NCBI GenBank assembly: GCA_963614215.1
Contig: CAVECB010000012.1
Location: 1-47,048, forward strand
Direction of reading: 5' to 3'
Source of the DNA: CAVAWX01 sp963614215
Lineage (GTDB): Bacteria; Actinomycetota; Coriobacteriia; Coriobacteriales; QAMH01
Length of the DNA stretch: 47,048 nt
Shown here: positions 34,254 through 42,071 of the stretch, one piece after another
How positions within the stretch are numbered: the first letter of the stretch is position 1
Layout: each line of letters begins with the position of its first letter
Translations under genes and position numbers: made by a program
Notes under the pieces: generated by a model
What the model saw: the letters and a program-made list of their open reading frames with translations, nothing else
What the model was told of the DNA's origin: nothing
Databases searched by the model: none

Positions 34254-34286
34254 GGGCGGCCATCCCCCTACAGAGGACGGCCGCCC
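34254..34286 (-). other. Strong intercistronic hairpin
   Basis: Arms of 14 bases (GGGCGGCC plus six more pairs, two of them G-U) enclose a five-base loop. It lies 25 bases beyond the 119-residue gene and just before the ribosome site of the 91-residue gene. No U-run follows, so it is not a typical terminator. A role in mRNA processing, stability or partial attenuation that sets subunit ratios is an inference. Confidence 0.7.
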
Positions 34287-34311
34287 ACATTTTACCCTAA
34301 CTTACAGTGCA

Positions 34312-34671
34312 CTAGAGCTGGAAGAGAACCATAGGACGGTCGAATTCTTCCATCTTCTTTTGCATCTCCTCGAGCGTGCCGTAGTACATGGACCCAGACT
34401 CGTCCACCTGCACGGCCAAGGGACGCTGGCCGGCCTTGTCGCCGCCCGTGCCCCAATGCTTGGAGAAGATCGCCGTCGGCACGGGGATGTAGTTCCAATC
34501 CCAATCGTCGCCGTCGTTGGTCTCGCCGTAGTGGAACGGCCCGACCTCGACCTCCTTGATGCCGTACTGCTCGAGGGGAAGCCCCAGCTCCTCTTTGCAA
34601 CCAATCTCTGCCGCATGGTTGCCAGAGTAGTAGGTGTAGTCCACCAGCAGAGCGTATTTCTGGTCTGCCAT
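34312..34671 (-). CDS. Ferredoxin-like small subunit of a molybdopterin enzyme with its cluster cysteines lost
   Basis: This protein has 119 residues from ATG 34671, with AAAGGAAG eight bases upstream. Its layout is that of small electron-transfer subunits of DMSO-reductase-family enzymes: KYALLVDYTYYSGNHAAEIG leads into CKEELGLPLEQYGIK, and later WDWNYIPVPTAIF and MYYGTLEEMQKKMEE, which match the usual spacing. Family members carry eight Cys in two CxxCxxC...C groups. Here only Cys25 remains, and the others read Tyr, Asn, Ala and then Phe, His, Ala, Asp by my alignment. It therefore cannot hold a normal [4Fe-4S] cluster. It probably serves as a structural partner of the large subunit encoded 16 bases upstream. 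The alignment is by eye from recalled family sequences. Confidence 0.8.
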   Translation of the reverse strand: MADQKYALLVDYTYYSGNHAAEIGCKEELGLPLEQYGIKEVEVGPFHYGETNDGDDWDWNYIPVPTAIFSKHWGTGGDKAGQRPLAVQVDESGSMYYGTLEEMQKKMEEFDRPMVLFQL

Positions 34672-34687
34672 TTAGGCCACTTCCTTT

Positions 34688-37069
34688 CTAGTCCTCGAAG
34701 TTCAGGCCGCGGATACGGCGCAGGTTGCACATGACGCCCTTGTAGGGTGCGCCAAAGCCCAGCTTGCCGATGTTTTGGTGAGGCACCAGCGAGTTGAAGT
34801 TGGACTTCCACACACCGAACAGGTTCGGCTCCTCGCCGTCTTGCTCGGGGAACCACCAGCCATGGGCGCACATGAGGATGCCCGGCTTCATGATCGGGGT
34901 GATGTGCGCCTTGAAGCGCGCCTGGCCGAACATGTTGTAGACCTCGCACCAATCGCCCTCGGTGACCTCGTACTCCTTGGCCGTCTCGGGGTTGATGTCC
35001 ACCCACGGCCACGGATCGATCTGGCGCAGGGAGGGAACCTGACGGTGCTCGGAGTGGAAGGAGCTGTAGCGACGGGCGCCGGAAGTGGTGATGAGCGGGT
35101 ACTTCTCGGCATCCTGCGGCCGGCTGATCGGGGAGTAGTTGGGCTCCTCGTAGTACGGCAGCGGATCCTCGCCCCAGGACTCGTAGAGAATCGAGTAGGC
35201 CTCGATCTGGCCGGTGATGGTGTTGAAGCCCGGGTTGCCGTCGAAGCGCAGCATGCCCTTCTCGTACTTCTCGTACTCGAAGCCGTGCGCGCCCGGCTGG
35301 TAGATGCCGTCCTCGCGCAGGTCGTTGAAGGTCTTGCCCAGCTCGAGCATCTGGTCGTCGAAGAAGGCCTCGACGCCCTTTTGCAGCGCCTCGAAGTCGA
35401 CCTTGCCGCGCGTGTCGGAGGTGACGGTGGGCGCGTACTCGCCGGACTGCAGCGTGGAGGCGTCCAGGGTGTCGCCGGCAGCCTTGTACCACGGCCACCA
35501 GGTCGGGTTCAGACGCGAACCGAAGATGAGGCAGACCTCGATGTCGGAGAGCGCCTCGCCGACGGTCAGAGCCTTGTTCATCGGGCCCATGAACACGGTG
35601 TTGCGGCCGTAGTGCGTGAGCACGATGCCGTCATGCTCGGCCCAGGTGGACACCGGCAAGAAGTAGTCGCCGACGGCCATCGCGGTCGGGGTCATGAACA
35701 GGTCTTGGACGACGCAGAACTCGATGCTCTCGCACAGAGCGTCGTGCCAACGCTTGGGCTGCGCCGAGCAGGTCGGCGCCAGGAAGTTGGAGCTGTTGAA
35801 CCAGGCCATACGCAGCTGATAGGGCTGGTGCGACTCCATGGTGTTCAGGGTCTCGTCGGGCTGCGTGGTTGCCATGCCCGTGGCCAGACCCGGCCACTGA
35901 GCCGCGCCGATGCGCTTCTCCCACAGCTCGTCGTTCATCGCGCCGCGCTGCTCCATACGCCACTTGCCGAGCAGTGCCGACGGGGGACCCAAGGTGATGC
36001 CGCCGGGGCGGTCGATGGAGCCCGCCATGCCGGCGAGGATGATGAAGGACTGGGACAGCTGCACGCCGTTTTTGTTCTGGTCGAAGGCCAGACCCCACGC
36101 CCAACCGATGGGGCGCTCGGTGCCGATGATGTGCGCAACGCGCTCAATCGTGGCGGCGTCGACGGTCGTAATCTCGGCGACCTTGTCCACCGGGTACTCG
36201 GCGGCGCGCTCTTTGAGCTCGTCGAGGCCGTAAATCCAGGTCTCGGTGAACTCGTGGTCGTACTCGTCGTTTTGGAACATCAGGTTCATGATGGCCAGCG
36301 CCATCGCCGTGTCCGTCTGGGGACGCAGTTGAACGTTGATGTTGCCGTTGCGAGCGCCGACCCAGGTGACGCGCGGGTCGATGGAGATGATCTTCGTGCC
36401 GAGCTTCATCATGTCGACGAGCGCGTGGCCGAAGAAGCCGTCGCCGTTGGACGGCAGGGGCTCCTTGCCCCAGACGACGACGTACTTGGAAAGCGTGTAC
36501 GCCGGGTCGTCGAAGCGGCCGGGGAGATGGCCTGCGTAGTCGAGCTCGGGATAGCCCGCGCCCAGCACGTAGTCGGCGATGGAGCAGCGAGGCCCGTAGC
36601 ACGACCAGCCGGACTGGGTGTAGCAGCAGTTCGGCGACTGCAGAACCGAGAAGGTCAGGGCGTAGTAGTAGATGCACGCCTCGCGGCCGGTACCACCGAA
36701 GCAGACGATGGACTCAGGGCCGTAGGTATTCTGGTAGTAGCGCACCTTCTCGCAGATGGTGTCCACTGCCTCGTCCCAGGTCGTGCGCTCCCACTTGTTC
36801 TTGCCGCGGTCTTCCACGGCGCGCTTCATGGGATAGATGATGCGGTCGGGGCTGTGCGTGTACTCGCGCAAAGCCAGGTTCATGGCGTTGACGCGACCGT
36901 TGGTGATCGGGTTGTCGTCATCGCCTTCCACGCGGATGAGCTGATCGCCCTTCGTGACCACCTTGACACCGTAGCCGACCGGGTGAGACCCCGGAGGAGA
37001 CCAGGTGTTGCTTCGGGTAACCACCGTGCCGTCGTCGCGTTCGACACGCCACTGCTTACCATAAGCCAT
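34688..37069 (-). CDS. Molybdopterin-dependent oxidoreductase (DMSO reductase family), large subunit lacking the N-terminal Fe-S ligands
   Basis: This protein has 793 residues from ATG 37069 (MAYGKQW), which has GGGAG eight bases upstream; an upstream in-frame ATG at 37156 has no such signal. It belongs to the family of acetylene hydratase, pyrogallol transhydroxylase and gut catechol dehydroxylases, and binds a bis-guanine-dinucleotide Mo or W cofactor. Seen motifs: SPPGSHPVGYGVKVV at the start, WERTTWDEAVDTI (93-105), GGTGREACIYYY (125-136), a cysteine-rich loop at 147-163 (NCCYTQSGWSCYGPRC) where the metal ligand is expected, and GSIDRPGGITLG. The usual N-terminal cysteines are replaced (Asn21, Ser28, Tyr33 and Asn61 by my alignment), and the first Cys is residue 106. 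There is no Tat signal, so the enzyme is probably cytosolic. The reaction is unknown; a hydration or hydroxyl transfer would need no electron wire. Confidence 0.9.
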   Translation of the reverse strand: MAYGKQWRVERDDGTVVTRSNTWSPPGSHPVGYGVKVVTKGDQLIRVEGDDDNPITNGRVNAMNLALREYTHSPDRIIYPMKRAVEDRGKNKWERTTWDEAVDTICEKVRYYQNTYGPESIVCFGGTGREACIYYYALTFSVLQSPNCCYTQSGWSCYGPRCSIADYVLGAGYPELDYAGHLPGRFDDPAYTLSKYVVVWGKEPLPSNGDGFFGHALVDMMKLGTKIISIDPRVTWVGARNGNINVQLRPQTDTAMALAIMNLMFQNDEYDHEFTETWIYGLDELKERAAEYPVDKVAEITTVDAATIERVAHIIGTERPIGWAWGLAFDQNKNGVQLSQSFIILAGMAGSIDRPGGITLGPPSALLGKWRMEQRGAMNDELWEKRIGAAQWPGLATGMATTQPDETLNTMESHQPYQLRMAWFNSSNFLAPTCSAQPKRWHDALCESIEFCVVQDLFMTPTAMAVGDYFLPVSTWAEHDGIVLTHYGRNTVFMGPMNKALTVGEALSDIEVCLIFGSRLNPTWWPWYKAAGDTLDASTLQSGEYAPTVTSDTRGKVDFEALQKGVEAFFDDQMLELGKTFNDLREDGIYQPGAHGFEYEKYEKGMLRFDGNPGFNTITGQIEAYSILYESWGEDPLPYYEEPNYSPISRPQDAEKYPLITTSGARRYSSFHSEHRQVPSLRQIDPWPWVDINPETAKEYEVTEGDWCEVYNMFGQARFKAHITPIMKPGILMCAHGWWFPEQDGEEPNLFGVWKSNFNSLVPHQNIGKLGFGAPYKGVMCNLRRIRGLNFED

Positions 37070-37155
37070 AGTGTTACTCCCTTTCCTCAATAGACTTCGG
37101 AAAACACCCTTTGATTCACGCCGTGTCCGCTGGTGTCTGGGCAACAGGCTCGACA

Positions 37156-37177
37156 TAGAATCAACACATCGATTCTA
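37156..37177. promoter_or_regulatory. Inverted repeat TAGAATC-N8-GATTCTA upstream of the molybdoenzyme operon
   Basis: This is a perfect seven-base-arm dyad with an eight-base spacer and a further AGGC/GCCT pair outside it. It lies 87 bases before the enzyme start. It is a candidate operator; no regulator gene of known class (LuxR, TetR) is in the window except the two small HTH-like proteins. The rest of 37070-37469 holds a TACAAT (37422-37427) that may be the -10 box of the plus-strand gene at 37470; nothing else was seen in it. Confidence 0.45.
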
Positions 37178-37469
37178 ACAGCCTCGTAACGGGATGGCTT
37201 ATCTACTTGGGGAATAAAGATTCTCTCACCCCAGACGTGCTAGTACCATTCACCCTACGGGGCTTTTTTGGACGTTTGAATAAAACACCCAGCGTGAGAC
37301 TATAGAAGTTGCAGAATAATACCAGCGGGATGAGAGACGAGCGGGCGGTAGTACCTTGCAGGCGTAGGGAAAAAGCGCACCGAAAGGGCGTGCGAGGCGG
37401 CCCGAAAAGGCGTGTGCGCGATACAATGACGCCTGCACGCAACGCAAAAAAGACACGAGGAGATTTTCG

Positions 37470-38249
37470 ATGACGCAACCGCATTTCACCCTGAGCTCCT
37501 ACGAGCCGGTCTACGTGACGGCTCCGGAGGTGAAGATAGAGGAAAGCGCCGTGCGCGCCCAGGCCAAGCGCTGGCTGGAGCTAAACGCGTGCGAGAGCGG
37601 CGAGAAGCCCGTCTTGTCTGACGAGTGGGTCGCCTCGCACGTGGACGAGGACGCCATCAAGGGCGTGGACGACCTTTTGGTCTTCATCCGCTACAACATG
37701 TACCGCGACAATCGCGAGGTGCAAAAGCTCGCCGACCAAAGCGTCATCTGCAAAGAGCTTGCGAGCCGGCTGGTGGAAGATTTGCCCGCGCAGTTGGTCG
37801 AGGAGTGCAAGTACGCGGCACACATGCGCCTAGAGGAGATGCTGCGCCGCAGCGGATTGCAGGTCGAGGACTATTGCAAGCAAAAGGGCATCAGCGAAAA
37901 GCAGCTCTACGCGGACGTGGACGAAAGCGCCGTGCAGAGCCTGCGCGAGGACTCCGCTTTGGGCGCTTGGGCCGACAAGCAGAACTACACGCTCGAGCCG
38001 GAGGACTTCTACGCCGTCATCCCGGGCGACACCGTCGAGGAAAAGGCCTACAAGCGTCGCCAAATCGAGATGGATGGGCGCCTGGCGGGCATGGAGGAGT
38101 ACGCGAAGAAGGTGAAGGCGCTCAACGAGGTGATGGACAACGCGATGTTGCGCCGCGCCGACAACCTCGAGTACGTGCGCTACGGCGACGTGAGCACGAA
38201 CGTGATGGACGCCGTAAAGGACAACCCGGAAGGCTTCATCGGGCTGTAG
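37470..38249 (+). CDS. Trigger-factor C-terminal-domain-like protein
   Basis: This protein has 259 residues; GAGGAG lies seven bases before ATG 37470. Residues of about 85-190 (ELASRLVEDLPAQLVEECKYAAHMRLEEMLRRSGLQVEDYCKQKG) match the helical C-terminal chaperone domain of trigger factor. The ribosome-binding N-terminal domain (GFRxGK signature) and the FKBP isomerase domain are absent. The rest is helical and charged. A SlyD-type FKBP protein is encoded convergently 236 bases away, so the isomerase and chaperone halves may act as separate proteins. A terminator follows at 38362. Alternatively it is a dedicated chaperone for the molybdoenzyme encoded divergently; nothing in the sequence decides. 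Confidence 0.7.
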   Translation: MTQPHFTLSSYEPVYVTAPEVKIEESAVRAQAKRWLELNACESGEKPVLSDEWVASHVDEDAIKGVDDLLVFIRYNMYRDNREVQKLADQSVICKELASRLVEDLPAQLVEECKYAAHMRLEEMLRRSGLQVEDYCKQKGISEKQLYADVDESAVQSLREDSALGAWADKQNYTLEPEDFYAVIPGDTVEEKAYKRRQIEMDGRLAGMEEYAKKVKALNEVMDNAMLRRADNLEYVRYGDVSTNVMDAVKDNPEGFIGL

Positions 38250-38361
38250 GGCGACTGTGGGGCGCGGCGTGCTGGCCGGCAACGTGAGGCTACGCGCAGG
38301 TTCAGCCCCGGGCTCAGACGCGAATGCCCAAGACGCGGGCAAAAAGCACAAAAACGCGAAA

Positions 38362-38390
38362 GGGGAGCTGCAGCGCTCCCCTTCTCTTTT
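38362..38390. terminator. Bidirectional terminator between two convergent genes
   Basis: GGGGAGC and GCTCCCC form a seven-base stem with a six-base loop, followed by TTCTCTTTT on the plus strand. On the minus strand, the U-rich sequence after the same stem (CGTTTTTGTGC) could serve the FKBP gene. It lies about 112 bases beyond the plus-strand stop at 38249. Confidence 0.75.
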
Positions 38391-38485
38391 GCATATGAAA
38401 CGAGAGTGCGGCCACGGCCTTGCGGACGCGGCTGCAACCCTGCGGGCGCGGACGTGGCATGCGAGCTAGCGCCGCGCATACGGCG

Positions 38486-39010
38486 CTAGAGCACGACGGT
38501 GCCGCCGCCCTCCCCCTCGCCTTCAAGGTTGTATTGCTTGCCCATTTGCTCGTCGCGCTTTCTCTGTTCTTCGGCCGAGACGAAGTCTTCGGGCGGCTCC
38601 TCGACGTCCAAAAGCTCCACCTCGAAGGTCAGCTCTTTGCCCGCAAGCGGGTGGTTCATGTCGAAAAAGACCTCGTCGCGGTTCACTTCCTTTACCGTGA
38701 CGGGCACCTTGTCGCCGTGCTCGTTGGTCATCCAGATGCGCTTGCCCGGCTCGACTTCCACCGGCACGTTGGCACGGGGCACGCGCTGCACGAACTCGTC
38801 GAGGTACTCGCCGTAGGCGTCGTAGATCCCTAGCGTGAACTTCTTTTTCTCCCCCACCTGCATCTGCATGACCTCGCGCTCGAAGCCGGGGATGGTCAGC
38901 TCCTTGCCCGTTTGAAAGACCATGGGCTCTTCTTCTTTCGCATACCCAAAGACCGTGCCGTCCTCAAGCGTGCCCGTGTAGACCAAGCGCACCGTCGAAC
39001 CGAGTTCCAT
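38486..39010 (-). CDS. slyD: SlyD-type FKBP peptidyl-prolyl isomerase
   Basis: This protein has 174 residues from ATG 39010, with GAGGAG upstream. It is a cytosolic folding helper that isomerises X-Pro bonds. Residues 1-70 form the FKBP core (VRLVYTGTLEDGTVFGYA, then KELTIPGFEREVMQMQVGEKKKFTL). The inserted-in-flap domain follows (about 70-125, PVTVKEVNRDEVFFDMNHPLAG), with the SlyD signature NHPLAGKELTFEVELLDV closing the core. The tail (EGEGEGGGTVVL) has no His-rich metal-binding stretch, so a nickel role is less likely than in Escherichia coli SlyD. Two copies of a 15-base direct repeat lie in front of the gene. Confidence 0.9.
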   Translation of the reverse strand: MELGSTVRLVYTGTLEDGTVFGYAKEEEPMVFQTGKELTIPGFEREVMQMQVGEKKKFTLGIYDAYGEYLDEFVQRVPRANVPVEVEPGKRIWMTNEHGDKVPVTVKEVNRDEVFFDMNHPLAGKELTFEVELLDVEEPPEDFVSAEEQRKRDEQMGKQYNLEGEGEGGGTVVL

Positions 39011-39035
39011 CTTCGATCACTCCTCTTTTCTCTTC

Positions 39036-39072
39036 TCGTAAATGACGCGTCCCGTTTTCGTAAATGACGCGT
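39036..39072 (-). promoter_or_regulatory. Direct repeats TCGTAAATGACGCGT and -10 box upstream of the slyD-type gene
   Basis: The 15-base sequence TCGTAAATGACGCGT occurs at 39036-39050 and 39058-39072 (plus-strand reading), 22 bases apart, about two helical turns. TACACT at 39075-39080 on the minus strand is the likely -10 box, so the repeats span the start of transcription and the leader. This fits a repressor site or a structured leader. The regulator is unknown. Confidence 0.55.
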
Positions 39073-39190
39073 TCTAGTGTATCGCATGAGTGGGGGCGCG
39101 AGGTGCGGGCAGGCGGCACATGCCATGCCACCCAAACGCCGTGCCCACATGCACGCTGCCCGCATACACGCCGCGCCTGTGGGCAGATAG

Positions 39191-39232
39191 GGAAAAGCCC
39201 CTTACGGCACGACGCGCCGCAAGGGGCTTTCC
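39191..39232 (-). terminator. Terminator of the MFS transporter gene
   Basis: GGAAAAGCCCCTT(A)CGGC and GCCG(C)AAGGGGCTTTCC form a long stem around ACGACGC. CTTTTCC follows on the minus strand. A further copy of AAGGGGCTTTTCC lies at 39250-39262, so one hairpin arm is duplicated. Nothing else was seen in 39081-39327. Confidence 0.65.
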
Positions 39233-39327
39233 AAACAGGCGGGGCCTGGAAGGGGCTTTTCCAATACTTGCGAGAAGCCCCAAACCGCCGCATGTGGCGC
39301 GTGCGCGCCGGTTGCAAGAAGTGTCCT

Positions 39328-41064
39328 TTATGCCTTGGCGGGGACCTTCTTGTTGCGTGCGAGCTGCATGCCGCCGAACACGAAGAAGTACAGGAACGGC
39401 AAGAGCAGGCCGATGGCCATGAGCGGCAGCGCAACGGGCTGCTTCGACCAGTTCGACACCGCCAGCGGGCACACGATGCACAAGACGAACAGGAAGACGA
39501 TGATTGCGATCATGACGGCAAACGCCCCCATGCCGGAATCCTCCTCGCCTTCCGCTTCCTTTGCCGCCAGCTCGTCCATTGTCTGGCCGCCTGTCTCGGA
39601 GACAAACAGCAAAGTGCAGATGAACGCCAGCGCGAACGGGATGATCAAGACGAGCACGACCATCGAGAAGTTCGGGATGAGCGGGGTCTCTGCGGCCTTC
39701 GCGATGTCGGGGTTGGCCATCTCGAAGATGGACATGGACGCGATGGCGCCCAGCACGATCGAGGAGGCCGAGCCGCCGAAGCGGGCAAACGCCTGGCACC
39801 AGGCGACGCCGGTGTTGCGCAGCGCCGTCGGGTAGCTCTCGGGCATCAGCGGCTGGACAGCCGTGATGGCGTAGTTCAGGCAGTAGCCGAAGAGCAGCAT
39901 GAGGATGACGTAGAGGACCATGCGCGAGTTCTCGGGATCGTAGGTGATGAACACCGAGCACAAGACGATGGCCACGATGCACAAGATCCACGACAGCGCC
40001 AGGTTCTTCTTGCGGCCAATCTTGTCGGACACGAAGCCGACAGAGACGTTCGAGAGGATGGCCGCGAAGTTGTTCCAGGTCTGCAGGTTCACGGAGTCAT
40101 GCGCGCTGTAGCCGACGTTTTGGAACCACGAGGGAATCCACGCGTTCATGCCGTAGACGCAGAACTGGCCGACAAAATACGTCGTCCAGATGGCCGCCGT
40201 GGCCACGATGTACTTGTGCGAGAACAGCACGTTCACCGAGGTCTTGGCGGGCTTGGGGGGCACGACCAGGTTGGCCGCGTCGCGCTCGGTCACGTGCCCG
40301 AGCGTCTTCTTCTCGATGATGGCAAGCGCCTCGATGGCGTCTTCCTTGCGGCCGCAGTTGGCGTACCAGTGCGGGGTCTCGTGCATCGCAAAGATGAGCA
40401 CGATGCCGTAGATGATGGGAAGTGCGCCGATCAGGTAGCAGACGCGCCAGTTCTCGTAGAAGGTATTGCCCGTGGCGATCGTGATTTCAGAGCTGCACAG
40501 ACCGGGGATGATCGGGGCACCCGAGCTGCAGATAGGAGCGCAGATCAGGCCGGCGAGCACCCAGCCGGCGACCATGAAGGCCATGCCGAAGGTGACGAAG
40601 ACGCCGCGGTTTTTCGAGGGCATCGTCTCGGAGAACACCGTCGTGACGACGGGGATGCACGAGCCGACGCCAAAGCCCGCGATTAGGCGGAAGGCCGCGA
40701 AGAACGGGATGTTGGTCGCGAACGCCTGGGGCAGGGTGAACAGACCGTAGAACAGGCAGGCGATGATGAGCATCTTCTTGCGCCCGATTTTATCGGACAT
40801 GATGCCGCCCACCGCGCCGCCAAGCACCATGCCGAGCAGGCCCCACGTGGTCAGCGAGCCGATAGCGGCCTGGTTGCCGATCACTCCAAAGGATGCTGCG
40901 AGGTAGGTGTTGGTGGAGTTGACGACCATGAAATCGTAGCCGTCGAAGATGTTGGCCAGGCCAAGCAGAACAAACATCAGCCAGGTGTGGCTGTTGATAC
41001 CGAAGGAGTCGATGACCTCCGATATCGTGAACTGCTTGCCAGCCTTTGCAGTGCTTTCGCTCAT
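39328..41064 (-). CDS. MFS transporter, aromatic acid:proton symporter-like
   Basis: This 578-residue protein starts at ATG 41064 (MSESTAKAG), with AAGGAGGG five bases upstream; the frame stays open to 41157 without a good site. Twelve membrane helices are visible. ANIFDGYDFMVVNSTNT near residue 38 carries the DGYD motif of the aromatic acid:H+ symporter family, and GGIMSDKIGRKKMLI and VGFVSDKIGRKKNLA are the two MFS signature loops. A hydrophilic central loop (about 235-290) precedes helix 7. The C-terminus has one or two extra hydrophobic segments after an acidic stretch (AKEAEGEEDSG), so this half is longer than usual for the family. It is well placed to import the substrate of the molybdoenzyme. 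The substrate is not readable. Confidence 0.88.
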   Translation of the reverse strand: MSESTAKAGKQFTISEVIDSFGINSHTWLMFVLLGLANIFDGYDFMVVNSTNTYLAASFGVIGNQAAIGSLTTWGLLGMVLGGAVGGIMSDKIGRKKMLIIACLFYGLFTLPQAFATNIPFFAAFRLIAGFGVGSCIPVVTTVFSETMPSKNRGVFVTFGMAFMVAGWVLAGLICAPICSSGAPIIPGLCSSEITIATGNTFYENWRVCYLIGALPIIYGIVLIFAMHETPHWYANCGRKEDAIEALAIIEKKTLGHVTERDAANLVVPPKPAKTSVNVLFSHKYIVATAAIWTTYFVGQFCVYGMNAWIPSWFQNVGYSAHDSVNLQTWNNFAAILSNVSVGFVSDKIGRKKNLALSWILCIVAIVLCSVFITYDPENSRMVLYVILMLLFGYCLNYAITAVQPLMPESYPTALRNTGVAWCQAFARFGGSASSIVLGAIASMSIFEMANPDIAKAAETPLIPNFSMVVLVLIIPFALAFICTLLFVSETGGQTMDELAAKEAEGEEDSGMGAFAVMIAIIVFLFVLCIVCPLAVSNWSKQPVALPLMAIGLLLPFLYFFVFGGMQLARNKKVPAKA

Positions 41065-41478
41065 TAGATCCCTCCTTAGGATGACGACCCGGTCTGGGCG
41101 GGCCTGAGCGATATTCGGTTGCGGAAGCTCCACTTCTTTAAGCAAGAGAGCCTCCAAGGCGAGCTTTCCGGACGTTCACCCCGGCCGAGACAGCCGCCCT
41201 CCCTTTTGCGGAGGCAGCCGTCCCGGCCGAAACGCACATCTTTCGGCTCTCGGGGTGCCAGCACGCGCAGAAATTGCATCCGCGCGAATCCGAACTACCC
41301 CGTATCCCCCGAAAATTCGGACGTTAGACGTCGTCCAAAAAACCGAGAGCTTCGGCATCTGCCGGGTGAAACCCGAGGGATTCCCCGTCCGACATACAGC
41401 GTTCCACTTCGTCGAACGTTTAGACACAACCCCTCGAACGGCTTCAGGCGGACAGGCGCCGCGTGGAACCGAACTTCT
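41065..41478. other. Intergenic region upstream of the MFS transporter
   Basis: This 414-base stretch has no credible gene. It holds a palindrome CCGAAAATTCGG at 41307-41318, overlapping a dyad GGACG...CGTCC at 41317-41334. Either could be an operator for the transporter, whose start is about 240 bases away. No terminator or tRNA is seen. Confidence 0.35.
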
Positions 41479-41793
41479 TTAGGCGCCGGGAGCCTTCGGA
41501 GCGCCGGGAGCCGCAGGGGCACCAGGAGCACCGGGGGCCTTCGGAGCGCCGGGAGCACCGGGAGCCGCAGGGGCACCAGGGGCACCAGGAGCCGCGGGAG
41601 CACCGGGGGCACCAGCGCCAGCGCCGGGAGCCGCGCCGCCCATTTGCTCTTGCAGCGCCGCCATATCCTCTTCAGTGAACTCCTCCTTGCAGAAAGGGCA
41701 CTTCTTGAGGACGGTGTTGCCGATGACGGGCAGCACTTTGTCGCAGTGCGGGCACTTGATTTCCACACCACCGCTTGCAGGTCTAAAGCACAT
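41479..41793 (-). CDS. Zinc-ribbon protein with Gly-Ala-Pro-rich (collagen-like) tail
   Basis: This 104-residue protein starts at ATG 41793 with AAGGAG six bases upstream. The zinc ribbon uses Cys14, Cys17, Cys32 and Cys35 (IKCPHCDKVL, LKKCPFCKEE). From about residue 56 the tail consists of Gly-Ala-Pro triplets with occasional Lys (GAPGAPAAPGAPGAPAAP). The triplet pattern is G-A-P rather than strict G-X-Y, so a true collagen helix is uncertain. It could be a metal or nucleic-acid-binding adaptor. I recognise no named family. It is upstream of the MFS gene on the same strand but 414 bases away, so it is probably separately transcribed. Confidence 0.75.
   Translation of the reverse strand: MCFRPASGGVEIKCPHCDKVLPVIGNTVLKKCPFCKEEFTEEDMAALQEQMGGAAPGAGAGAPGAPAAPGAPGAPAAPGAPGAPKAPGAPGAPAAPGAPKAPGA
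41482..41634 (-). repeat. Tandem Gly-Ala-Pro codon repeats
   Basis: GGAGCACCGGGAGCC-like units of 9-15 bases repeat across the 3' half of the zinc-ribbon gene. Third-base variation is limited, so the tract could expand or shrink by slippage. Confidence 0.7.
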
Positions 41794-42071
41794 GTCAACT
41801 CCTTCTTTCTACGTTCCCCTCGTATGCAGGGTCAAGGGAAATAGGCCATGCGTGGACTTTCTTGGGCACTTCACAAAGCCCACACAGTGGACATTCTAAT
41901 CCAGAACGGATGATTATGCACGGCTCATGTTTGTAGTTAAAGAAAAATAATAGTCATGCTCAAAATAGGAACCTACGCCGCGCACAAAGCGGCGCCCGTA
42001 GCCGATGCGCACGCCGGCGATCTGACGCAAAAGAACGTGCACGAGCGGGCCGGGGGCGCGGGATTTTACGC

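Noticed and set aside
34775..37093. A 772-codon open frame on the plus strand, antisense to the molybdoenzyme
   Set aside because: It mirrors the high-GC codon pattern of the real gene, has no family motif and is rich in Val/Ala/Arg/Gly with no ribosome site; the minus strand has clear motifs.
41482..41634. Possible CRISPR-like or satellite repeat
   Set aside because: There are no unique spacers; the repeats are in frame codons of Gly-Ala-Pro.
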